From assembly GCF_000591035.1 (NCBI RefSeq), contig NC_022521.1, positions 806,001-870,000 on the forward strand: a stretch of DNA of 64,000 nucleotides, given 5' to 3'. A program made the translations under genes and the position numbers. Shown piece after piece: positions 25,459-32,806 of this stretch. The notes beneath the pieces were generated by a model, which was given only the letters and a program-made list of their open reading frames with translations, did no database searches and was not told where the DNA came from. The DNA comes from Aeropyrum camini SY1 = JCM 12091 (GTDB lineage: Archaea; Thermoproteota; Thermoprotei_A; Sulfolobales; Acidilobaceae). How positions within the stretch are numbered: position 1 is the first letter of the stretch; every line of letters begins with the position of its first letter.

Positions 25459-26409
25459 GTGCCCCTCCACTTGGGCTTCGAAGTATCCGCAGCCTCTCTT
25501 TCTAAAAGGTTCGGCAGGCGCCATGCCTATAGGGATGTAGAGTTCTCGTTCGCCTCAGGCGTCCTAGGCGTCCTAGGCCCTAACGGGGCCGGGAAGACGA
25601 CTCTACTCAAAACTATCCTGGGCCTGGTGAAACCGACCGACGGTAAGATTCTGGTAGAGGGGGTTGACCCGCGGAGTCCAGAGTTTGAGAGGCTAATGCC
25701 CAAGATAGGGTACGTCCCTGAGCTCCCGGAAGCCCCGCTCTGGACTACACCGTGTATGCTCCTGGAGACCCTGGCTAGGCTTGAAGGTTATAGCGGTGTC
25801 GACGCCAGGGTGAGAGCGGGAGAGGCTCTGGAGCTTGTGGGCCTTGGAGCCGAGTGCGGCACTCCCATAGGTAGGCTGAGCAAGGGAGCCAGGAAGAGGG
25901 TGCTAGTGGCCCAGGCCTTCCTAGGGGAGAGGGAGCTACTGGTTCTCGACGAGCCCTACACCGGTCTAGACCCAGAATGGGTGTTTAGAGTTAGGGAGCT
26001 TGTGCGGGCGGCTGCTAGGGAGGGTGCGACGGTGATAGTGTCAAGCCATATACTCAGGGAGCTTGAGGACCTCGCAACTCACATCCTCGTCCTCCGAACG
26101 GCCCCGCTTTTCTACGGGACTGTCGAGGAGTTTAGAGCATGGCTCTCAGGTCCTCCACGGGTCATACTCTCGGCTGGTGAGCCTAGGAGGGCCGTGGAAG
26201 TTCTAAAGAGGGAGGGCTTTAACGCCTACACTATCGACCGGGGGGGCGAGGTTCTGGTTGCGGTGGAGGGGGTCGAAGATTCGTCTAGAATACTGAGCCT
26301 CCTCCTCTCCGAGAAAATTGAAATTAGGGAGTACAGGGTGGAGAGAGCGAGCCTGGAGGAGGCTTATCTGAAGCTCGTGGGTGCAGGCGATGGCGTGGGA
26401 GGAGGCTAA
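25459..26409 (+). CDS. ABC transporter ATP-binding protein
   Basis: 316 residues, CcmA/Nod-type ATPase: Walker A GPNGAGKTT (about 37-45), Q-loop region YVPELPEAP, a signature LSKGARKRV (diverged from LSGGQ), Walker B LLVLDEPYTGLDP and H-loop SSHILRELEDL. The C-terminal ~90 residues form the regulatory tail usual for exporter-type ATPases. It overlaps the permease gene by 29 bases, so the pair forms one transporter, probably an exporter. The substrate is unknown. The GTG at 25459 or TTG at 25471 starts it, 30 bases after reverse gyrase. Confidence 0.93.
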   Translation: MPLHLGFEVSAASLSKRFGRRHAYRDVEFSFASGVLGVLGPNGAGKTTLLKTILGLVKPTDGKILVEGVDPRSPEFERLMPKIGYVPELPEAPLWTTPCMLLETLARLEGYSGVDARVRAGEALELVGLGAECGTPIGRLSKGARKRVLVAQAFLGERELLVLDEPYTGLDPEWVFRVRELVRAAAREGATVIVSSHILRELEDLATHILVLRTAPLFYGTVEEFRAWLSGPPRVILSAGEPRRAVEVLKREGFNAYTIDRGGEVLVAVEGVEDSSRILSLLLSEKIEIREYRVERASLEEAYLKLVGAGDGVGGG

Positions 26410-27313
26410 GGCCATCATATACTATGAGGTCCTGAGGCTAGTGAAACGCCGGGCTGTGATCTTCATGGCCGCCATGGCCGTCCTACCAGTGCTGGGAGCG
26501 CTGGTGGCAAAACTCGTTGCTTCCAGAGACATAGGCGGGGAGAGGCTTTGGGCGGTTCTCATGGGCTTCGACATAGGCACAGGCGCCTTAACAGGTCTCC
26601 TAGCGTCAGTGGGTGTTGCAGGCTGGGCGTGGCTCCTGGGTGTTGTCATAGGGGGCGACCTATTCGCCTCCGACATTAGGGACGGCTCTTTCCAGCTATT
26701 TATGCTAAGACCGTCTAGGAGGATCTACCCGTTAGCGAAGTTGGCGGCCGCCGGCCTCTTCTCTACGGTCTTCTACACTGTTGCCTCTTTGACAGTCCTG
26801 ATATCCTCGGTTATACTGGGCGGCTGGCAAAGGGACTGGTGGCTCGCCCCCTTGACAGGGGTCATACTGGGAATAGGCCTCTATCCGGTCATACTAACCT
26901 CCAGTATACTGGGTATTATCACAAGAAGCTCTATAGCCGGCATGATACTGGGCGCTGCAGTCTATCTCGTCACAGGTATGGCCGTGAGCTTTGGCCTATC
27001 CATAATCCTCCTGATAGAAGGGTTCACCAATATCGAGGCGTGGATCGACTTCCTGGAGAAGGAGATAATCGTGTCAGGCACCATACCCTACCTAGCAGGC
27101 ACCAACCTCCCGTCAATAGTGTACTACGCTATCACCCTCGGCAACAGCTTCACCCCCATACCACTACCCGCCGTCGGCGCAAGCGGCCAAGTAACAGTGA
27201 CTCTGGAGCTAAAACCCCTCGAGGTCCTCCCCCTATATCTCGCCTCGCTAGCAGTGGGCACTTTAGCCTTGGCAGCGGCTAACCTGGCTATGATCAGGCG
27301 CATCGAGGTATGA
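26381..27313 (+). CDS. ABC transporter permease (ABC-2 type)
   Basis: 310 residues with about six membrane helices (near 25-45, 75-95, 120-145, 155-180, 185-210 and 285-305) and the ABC-2 permease layout: an N-terminal cytosolic segment, a large loop between helices 1 and 2 (GDLFASDIRDGSFQLFMLRPSRR, typical of this class), and an extracellular region before the last helix. It partners the overlapping ATPase gene. Starts at GTG 26381 or ATG 26390. Confidence 0.88.
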   Translation: MQAMAWEEAKAIIYYEVLRLVKRRAVIFMAAMAVLPVLGALVAKLVASRDIGGERLWAVLMGFDIGTGALTGLLASVGVAGWAWLLGVVIGGDLFASDIRDGSFQLFMLRPSRRIYPLAKLAAAGLFSTVFYTVASLTVLISSVILGGWQRDWWLAPLTGVILGIGLYPVILTSSILGIITRSSIAGMILGAAVYLVTGMAVSFGLSIILLIEGFTNIEAWIDFLEKEIIVSGTIPYLAGTNLPSIVYYAITLGNSFTPIPLPAVGASGQVTVTLELKPLEVLPLYLASLAVGTLALAAANLAMIRRIEV

Positions 27314-27374
27314 CCCCTAAGACTCATGGAACGGGGGGACCGCGCTGTTTCCGGCTGTTCAACGGCCGTATAGC

Positions 27375-27382
27375 TTATAAAC
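27375..27382 (+). promoter_or_regulatory. TATA box for the NCS1 permease gene
   Basis: TTATAAAC is centred near 27378. Predicted transcription start is near 27404, 11 bases before the ATG. Confidence 0.55.
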
Positions 27383-27414
27383 TCTAACAGACCGGAAGCA
27401 TGTAGGCAGGGTTT

Positions 27415-28767
27415 ATGGGTCTGGGCAATACCCCCGCGAGAAAAGGGGGCCTAGGAGCCCTTGAGTACGTTTTTATAATGTTCAGCATGGCGTCCTGCCT
27501 TCCACTGTTCTTCCTAGGCCCCATAGCCTTCAACCTCGGCCTCTCACTCCAGGAAGCCCTTCTAGCAGCCCTCGCAGGCAACCTAATAGTAGCGGTGGCG
27601 ATGGCGCTTAACGGCCATGCGGGGATAAAGCACAAGATAGACTTCCCAGAACAGGCCGTCAGAAGCCTTGGAAACCTCACTGGCAAGGCTGCAGTAGTTA
27701 TGAGAGGGCTTGTGGGGGCTATGTGGTTCGGCGTGGAAGCCTACAACGGAGCTCTAGCCCTAAACCTGATACTGCTCTTCGCCCTCGGCCTCTCAGGGGC
27801 CGTACTACTTGATAAGGCGACTGTACTCATACCAGCAGCCCTAGTAGTCTACCTGGGCTCCATGTACCTAGTGCTCAGGCTAGGAGTCAGGGGTATAGGT
27901 AAGGCGGCGACCCTCGCAGGCCCCCTGCTGCTCCTCTACTTCGCCTGGCTCTGGCTCTGGATGAAAAGCGCCGGATTCCAGCCCGCCTCAGTACCGCAGG
28001 GCGTGGGCCTGCTAAGCTCCGGCTTCCTAATCTACCTCGCTATACAGACCAACTGGTGGGCCACTGTAGCGGTTAACATTAGCGACCTCTCGCGGGAGGC
28101 CAAGAGCTGGGGGGCACTCTGGATAGGTGTCATGCTGGGCATGGTAGGGGGCCAGCTTCTAGGCACTTACCTAAGCTACGAGCTCGTCCTGCTCACAGGA
28201 AAGACTCTGCCCCAGGAGATAATCACCGAGTATGCCCCAGGCGCAATAGCGGTTCTGCTGGGGCTATCCTTCGCCTTCCTAGCGCCATGGACAACGGATC
28301 TAACGGCCAACCTGCCTCCCATGATAGACATACTCAAAAGCATAGCCGGCATGAGCTGGAGAAAGGCAAGCCTCATCTCAGCCGCAGCAGGCTTCATACT
28401 CGCTCCCTGGTGGCTCCTCGACAACGCCCCTGAGATAGTAGGATACGTTACCTCATTCGCAGCAAGCTACGGCGTGATACTAGGACCGATACTAGGAGCC
28501 CTACTAGCAGCACACTGGATAGGAGGCCTGAACAGACCTCCAAACCCGAGCTACAAGCCCGTCATACTTCCGACCACAGTAGGCCTCTTGGCTGGCCTCA
28601 TATTATCCTATATAATAGCGTATCCACTAGGGATGGTGAACAGCGTCCTAGGCGTGCCATTCCCCCAGGGTCCAATATGGTATGTAGGGGTGGCTATCAG
28701 TATGGTGGTGGCGGCAATACTCCTCAAGCTCATACCAGTCAACATCAAGTTCAGGAGCGAAGCTTGA
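27415..28767 (+). CDS. NCS1-family nucleobase/cytosine-type permease
   Basis: 450 residues with about 12 membrane helices. The opening ALEYVFIMFSMASCLPLFFLGPIAFNLGLSLQEALLAALAGNLIVAVAMALNG and the following FPEQAVRSLGNLTGKAAVVMRGLVGAMWFGVEAYNG match the nucleobase:cation symporter-1 family (cytosine, allantoin or hydantoin transport driven by H+ or Na+). The substrate cannot be fixed. A single gene with its own TATA box, ending in a perfect hairpin at 28767-28791. Confidence 0.9.
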   Translation: MGLGNTPARKGGLGALEYVFIMFSMASCLPLFFLGPIAFNLGLSLQEALLAALAGNLIVAVAMALNGHAGIKHKIDFPEQAVRSLGNLTGKAAVVMRGLVGAMWFGVEAYNGALALNLILLFALGLSGAVLLDKATVLIPAALVVYLGSMYLVLRLGVRGIGKAATLAGPLLLLYFAWLWLWMKSAGFQPASVPQGVGLLSSGFLIYLAIQTNWWATVAVNISDLSREAKSWGALWIGVMLGMVGGQLLGTYLSYELVLLTGKTLPQEIITEYAPGAIAVLLGLSFAFLAPWTTDLTANLPPMIDILKSIAGMSWRKASLISAAAGFILAPWWLLDNAPEIVGYVTSFAASYGVILGPILGALLAAHWIGGLNRPPNPSYKPVILPTTVGLLAGLILSYIIAYPLGMVNSVLGVPFPQGPIWYVGVAISMVVAAILLKLIPVNIKFRSEA

Positions 28768-28791
28768 TGCTAGCCCAGCAATGGCTAGCAT
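28767..28791 (+). terminator. Perfect 9-bp hairpin at the end of the permease gene
   Basis: ATGCTAGCC and GGCTAGCAT flank a 7-base loop and start inside the TGA stop region. No T-run follows at once (CTTTTAAAC comes about 25 bases later), so a role in termination or mRNA 3' stability is plausible but not certain. Confidence 0.4.
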
Positions 28792-28886
28792 GCCCCCTAG
28801 CAACATCAACCTAGCTTTTAAACAACAACTTTTCCCAACAGCCATCGTTAGGCGGAGGATTGTTTTGGAGAGGCAGGTTTTTCATG

Positions 28887-28961
28887 TGGTGCCGCCGCGG
28901 GGATTCGAACCCCGGACCACCCGGTCTTCAGCCGGGCGCTCTCCCGCTGAGCTACGGCGGC
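28887..28961 (-). tRNA. tRNA-Phe (anticodon GAA), CCA encoded
   Basis: Reverse strand. Acceptor GCCGCCG pairs with CGGCGGC; D arm GCTC...GAGC; anticodon stem CCCGG/CCGGG with loop CTGAAGA (GAA at 28929-28927); variable loop TGGTC; T arm CGGGG-TTCGAAT-CCCCG; discriminator A followed by encoded CCA (28889-28887). No intron. Confidence 0.97.
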
Positions 28962-29042
28962 TGCCTAGCCCCACCGCTCTAAAATTCCGGGTGGGAGGCT
29001 TTAACCTTAAACGGGCCTGTAGCACGTTTGACCCCTCCCTTC

Positions 29043-29702
29043 TCACCGGCCCATAGGTCTTCTCCGGGTTGAGAACCACTTAACAGCCTCGTCGAGGTCC
29101 TCCCTGGTGAAGTCTGGCCAGAGCTTGTCAGTGAAGTATAGCTCGGCGTATCTTGTTAGGAGGGGGAAGAAGCTGCTCAGCCTTTTTTCACCACCCGTTC
29201 TTATAACTAGGTCTATTTCGTCGAGAAGCCTGCTGGGGAGGAGCTTGGGGCTGTAATGTTCTATCTCCCAGAAGGGGTCGTAGCATAGGCCGGCCACAAC
29301 TCTACGCCCCTCGGGCAGGCCACCGTTTTTCATGTAGAAGTCGAAGTGGTAGGGGGCTAGGCCTTCCCTTATGTTTTCGGGCAGGTTTGGATGGTTGAGA
29401 TCGCCTACTATGACGAGCGACGCCCCACTCATCTTGATTTCCTCTATATCCTTCTCTATCGACCTCCTCATGATCCTGTATAGTATTGAGAGCTCTCCCC
29501 TGCTCCTCTTGCTACAGTTATCCCTGCTGAGCACGTAAAGGTAGACTGACCTTACGCTGGGGTAGAAGTCCCTTATGTAGCCGAGTATCCTTTTGACATT
29601 TCTATATCCTGTATAATATGCTATGTAGAGGTTTTCCCCGCGGAGCCGTGCCCACCTTCGGTTGCCGTCCGGTATGATGCCTATAGCCTTGGGCAGCTTC
29701 AT
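29043..29702 (-). CDS. uppS: Cis-prenyltransferase (undecaprenyl diphosphate synthase family)
   Basis: 219 residues, shorter than the usual ~250. It makes the polyprenyl diphosphate used as lipid carrier for glycosylation. Motif I IIPDGNRRWAR (D12 binds Mg2+), the Y-x-G-Y-x-N segment, and motif V DLVIRTGGEKRLSSFFPLLTRYAELYFTDKLWPDFT, with the E-L-x-F-x-x-x-x-W-P-D core, are clear. The shorter helix alpha-3 region may set product length. Divergent from glutamate dehydrogenase; ATG at 29702. Confidence 0.93.
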   Translation of the reverse strand: MKLPKAIGIIPDGNRRWARLRGENLYIAYYTGYRNVKRILGYIRDFYPSVRSVYLYVLSRDNCSKRSRGELSILYRIMRRSIEKDIEEIKMSGASLVIVGDLNHPNLPENIREGLAPYHFDFYMKNGGLPEGRRVVAGLCYDPFWEIEHYSPKLLPSRLLDEIDLVIRTGGEKRLSSFFPLLTRYAELYFTDKLWPDFTREDLDEAVKWFSTRRRPMGR

Positions 29703-29795
29703 TATGCAGCAACCTCTGCCTTCTGCCTGTGGGGTTGAGGCCTGTGGTTGTTTTGTGATAAGCTGCTGTAAAAACGTTTAGGGTTGCAAAATATG

Positions 29796-29804
29796 CTTAA
29801 ATAG
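29796..29804 (+). promoter_or_regulatory. TATA box, probable main promoter of gdhA
   Basis: CTTAAATAG is a strong archaeal TATA match, giving a leader of about 90 bases. A weaker box (CTAATATTC, 29858-29866) would give a short leader starting near 29890. Confidence 0.4.
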
Positions 29805-29914
29805 GTCTAAACCCACGCGTTGGAGGGATCTTTGTGGGACCTGTTAGTATCTTCGCCTAATATTCTGCTAAAATCCTTCCCACACTTTAAAATAAAATGG
29901 TGGAGGTCTTGGCC

Positions 29915-31171
29915 TTGCACCCTACAGACCCTCTAGATGAGGCCCGTGCACAGCTTAGGAGGGCTATCGACCTTCTGGGATATGATGACCATGTCTACGA
30001 GGTCCTGGCCAGCCCCGACAGAGTACTTCAGGTAAGGATCACGATTAAAATGGACGACGGCACTGTAAAGACGTTTCTAGGCTGGAGGAGCCAGCACAAC
30101 AGCGCTCTCGGCCCCTACAAGGGAGGGGTAAGGTATCACCCCAACGTTACAATGAATGAGGTAATAGCCCTCAGCATGTGGATGACGTGGAAGAACAGCC
30201 TGGCAGGACTGCCATACGGCGGCGGTAAGGGTGGTGTTAGGGTTAACCCGAAGATACTGTCTCCCCGCGAGCTTGAACTTCTATCGAGAAAGTACTTCGA
30301 GAGTATCAGCGACATAGTAGGCGTGGACCAGGATATACCAGCACCCGACGTCTACACAGACCCCCAGGTCATGTCCTGGTTTCTCGATGAGTATAACAAG
30401 GTGAAGAGGGGCCAGTTCTTCGGCGTTGTGACCGGGAAGCCTGTTGAGCTTGGAGGCCTCAACGCCAGGATAGTGTCGACAGGCTATGGTGTAGCCGTCT
30501 CAACCCGTGTTGCAGCGGAAAAGTTCCTGGGCGGTCTTGAGGGGAGAACCGTCGCTGTCCAGGGCTACGGAAATGTCGGATACTATGCAGCCAAGTTTCT
30601 CGCAGAAATGGGGGCTAAGATAGTTGCCGTCAGCGACAGCAGAGGTGGTGTGTACGATCCCGAGGGTATAGACCCTGAGGAGGCGTTGAAGGTGAAACGG
30701 AGTACAGGCACCGTGGCTAACTACCAAGGTGGCAAGAAGATCTCAACAATGGAGATACTCGAGCTACCCGTGGACATTCTAGTCCCCGCCGCGATAGAGG
30801 AGGTTATCACGGAGGAGAATGCAGACAGGATTAAGGCAAAGATAATATCCGAGGGTGCAAACGGCCCAACAACAACAGCCGCCGAGAAAATACTGGTTAA
30901 GAAGGGTATCATAGTTCTCCCCGACATTCTGGCAAACGCCGGCGGCGTCATAATGAGTCACATAGAGTGGGTAAACAATAGGATGGGCGGGTGGATCACC
31001 GATGAGGAGGCTCTGAATAAGCTCGAGCAGAAAATGGTGAATAACACTAAGAGCGTTATAACGTACTGGGAGAAGAAACTGAAGCCAGACGAGAACAGCC
31101 TCAGGGACGCCGCATACATGATAGCCGTGGAGAGGGTTGTAAAAGCGATGAAGCTCAGGGGCTGGATCTAG
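29915..31171 (+). CDS. gdhA: Glutamate dehydrogenase
   Basis: 418 residues from the TTG at 29915. Interconverts glutamate and 2-oxoglutarate plus ammonia, as a hexamer. The substrate lysines lie in GPYKGGVRYHP and GLPYGGGKGG; the catalytic aspartate in DIPAPDVYTD; the dinucleotide fold begins VAVQGYGNVGYYAAKFLAEMGAKIVAVSDS. The Ser after VAVSDS is compatible with NADP use. GGAGGT (29902-29907) sits 7 bases before TTG 29915, giving MHPTDPLDEARAQL, which resembles the N-terminus I recall for the A. pernix enzyme. ATG at 29897 would add six residues but has no ribosome-binding site. Confidence 0.97.
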   Translation: MHPTDPLDEARAQLRRAIDLLGYDDHVYEVLASPDRVLQVRITIKMDDGTVKTFLGWRSQHNSALGPYKGGVRYHPNVTMNEVIALSMWMTWKNSLAGLPYGGGKGGVRVNPKILSPRELELLSRKYFESISDIVGVDQDIPAPDVYTDPQVMSWFLDEYNKVKRGQFFGVVTGKPVELGGLNARIVSTGYGVAVSTRVAAEKFLGGLEGRTVAVQGYGNVGYYAAKFLAEMGAKIVAVSDSRGGVYDPEGIDPEEALKVKRSTGTVANYQGGKKISTMEILELPVDILVPAAIEEVITEENADRIKAKIISEGANGPTTTAAEKILVKKGIIVLPDILANAGGVIMSHIEWVNNRMGGWITDEEALNKLEQKMVNNTKSVITYWEKKLKPDENSLRDAAYMIAVERVVKAMKLRGWI

Positions 31172-31196
31172 CCGGGACCCGGGGGAGGATCAACAA

Positions 31197-31766
31197 CTAC
31201 TCTATTGTGCCGACACAGGCTCTAGCCGCCACTATTAAAAACCTCCTCACGCCCATGTCGTTCTCCACAAGTCCTCTATAGCCGGGTGAGGGAGCGTCTA
31301 CAAGCCTCAAGCCTCCCCCCCTTTCCCTATCCTCAAGCTCCAGATCCACACTGCCCCAATACACTCCACGGTAGCGCCCGACACCCATTTCGAGTATTGC
31401 TGAGGCAAGGTTTGCTGCTTGAATAGCCTCAACATACTCCCTTCCCACCCTATCTAGCTCGCCCCGGGAGAAGGGGGTGATAAGGGCTGCTAGCCTAGCC
31501 TTGAAAACCTTATAGGGGCTAGGCTTCTGTCTAGCTATCTCCCTAAGCCCTTGTAGGACCTCCTCAGGAGACATCTTTGGCTTGAGTACACAGTTGCCCT
31601 CTGCTTTCAACCCCAGCTTGGAGATGGGGACGGCTAAGAGGCTCCTTCTGAAGCTCATATCAACAGCTCTCCAGAGACTTGCGTCAAAGCCTATTCCCCC
31701 CTCTCCCTTCTCGGTTTCGAAAACATGGTAAGGTATGGCTAGCCTAACTCTCCTTATCCCCTCCAA
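31197..31766 (-). CDS. Unknown protein coupled to the DUF1028 gene
   Basis: 189 residues, no recognised family. It has an acidic/basic soluble composition, a central helical region (PEEVLQGLREIARQKPSPYKVFKARLAALITPFSRGELDRVGREYVEAIQAANLASAILEMG) and a C-terminal strand FLIVAARACVG. Its start overlaps the end of the DUF1028 gene by 23 bases, so translation is coupled and a shared function is likely. It is convergent with gdhA. Confidence 0.75.
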   Translation of the reverse strand: MEGIRRVRLAIPYHVFETEKGEGGIGFDASLWRAVDMSFRRSLLAVPISKLGLKAEGNCVLKPKMSPEEVLQGLREIARQKPSPYKVFKARLAALITPFSRGELDRVGREYVEAIQAANLASAILEMGVGRYRGVYWGSVDLELEDRERGGGLRLVDAPSPGYRGLVENDMGVRRFLIVAARACVGTIE

Positions 31767-32631
31767 CCCTCCTAGCCTCCTCGAGCAGGAATCTATACAC
31801 CGTTCCCCATATGTACCCGTCCTTCCTTATCTTGTTCTCGAAATTGTTTATAGCCATCCAGGATTCGAGAGCCTCGAGAAGCTCACGTGATGGTTTACCC
31901 CTGAAGGGCCCTCTATAGAACCCGAGGGCCGCGAGAGCTCTTTCAAGCTCACCCGCGACATCCTCTATGCTGACAATGTCGCTCGGATCCTCCCTCTCGA
32001 GTATCGTTATCTCCCATATCTTAAACAGCCGTAAAAGCTCATTGACAGCGTCTGGATGGTGGTCGACCCTAAGGTCAACATACTTGCCCACGCCCTCCTC
32101 GCACCCCCCATATCCTCCGCAGGGCTTGTAGACTACGATGGCGGCGCTCTCCCGGCCTCTCCTATCTCCGCCAGCCCTGTCACCAGCTGCGAGAGCGGCC
32201 AACAGCTTGTCCACAAGCTCTCCGCTGGTGGTCTCGTAGGCCCTTGCCATCGACTCCAGGACCTCCGGCCCAGCTAGTATGTTGCCCTGGACCGCGAAAC
32301 CATCACCAATAATATGGCCCGCATACTCTATGCACTCCTTCCCTGTGAACGCATAGGCCTCGCCACCAGCAGACACTATACCTATCTGCCTCATCTCCCT
32401 CCTCGGGTCGCCCGTCAGAACCATCTCGACAGCCCTCCGGGGAGTGTACCCGAGTTCGAGCAGCCTGAGCAGAGCAGGGCCGAATTTAACGTTGGCCCAC
32501 GACTGAGTTGCCACAGCCCCGACCCCAAGCTGGACCCACGGTACCAGCGAGCCAGCGGCTATGAACTTTGAAGCAACTGCAACTCCAATCTCACCCGAGC
32601 CTGGGTTAGCCGCTACTATCGAAAAGGTCAT
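31744..32631 (-). CDS. DUF1028 family protein (Ntn-hydrolase-like)
   Basis: 295 residues. The DUF1028 signature is unmistakable: TFSIVAANPGSGEIGVAVASKFIAAGSLVPWVQLGVGAVATQSWANVKFGPALLRLLELG, then AYTGxxC-like AFTGKECIEYAGHIIGDGFAVQGNIL, and AAIVVYKPCGGYGG with VDLRVDHHPDAVNELLRLF. The family resembles Ntn hydrolases, with a conserved T-F-S-I start (T2) that could act as nucleophile after Met removal. About 85 C-terminal residues after the domain (peptidoglycan-binding-like helical region) are less conserved. The substrate is unknown. Confidence 0.92.
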   Translation of the reverse strand: MTFSIVAANPGSGEIGVAVASKFIAAGSLVPWVQLGVGAVATQSWANVKFGPALLRLLELGYTPRRAVEMVLTGDPRREMRQIGIVSAGGEAYAFTGKECIEYAGHIIGDGFAVQGNILAGPEVLESMARAYETTSGELVDKLLAALAAGDRAGGDRRGRESAAIVVYKPCGGYGGCEEGVGKYVDLRVDHHPDAVNELLRLFKIWEITILEREDPSDIVSIEDVAGELERALAALGFYRGPFRGKPSRELLEALESWMAINNFENKIRKDGYIWGTVYRFLLEEARRVGGDKES

Positions 32632-32757
32632 ACCGAAATACCGCCTCCACAGTTCAAAAAGTATCTGGCCGGGATTTAAGCCCTATATTGGGGAGACGGA
32701 GGCCTCTTAACAGGTATTTATGCTCTCCACTGGGCAACGGCCTGTGGAAATTATAAT

Positions 32758-32766
32758 CTTTAAATA
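32758..32766 (+). promoter_or_regulatory. TATA box of the ABC importer operon
   Basis: CTTTAAATA is centred near 32762, so transcription starts near 32788. This excludes upstream start codons such as 32720 and supports GTG at 32807. Confidence 0.65.
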
Positions 32767-32806
32767 CAGTTCCTGGTCAATCTATCCTCTACTAGAACGG
32801 AGTGGG

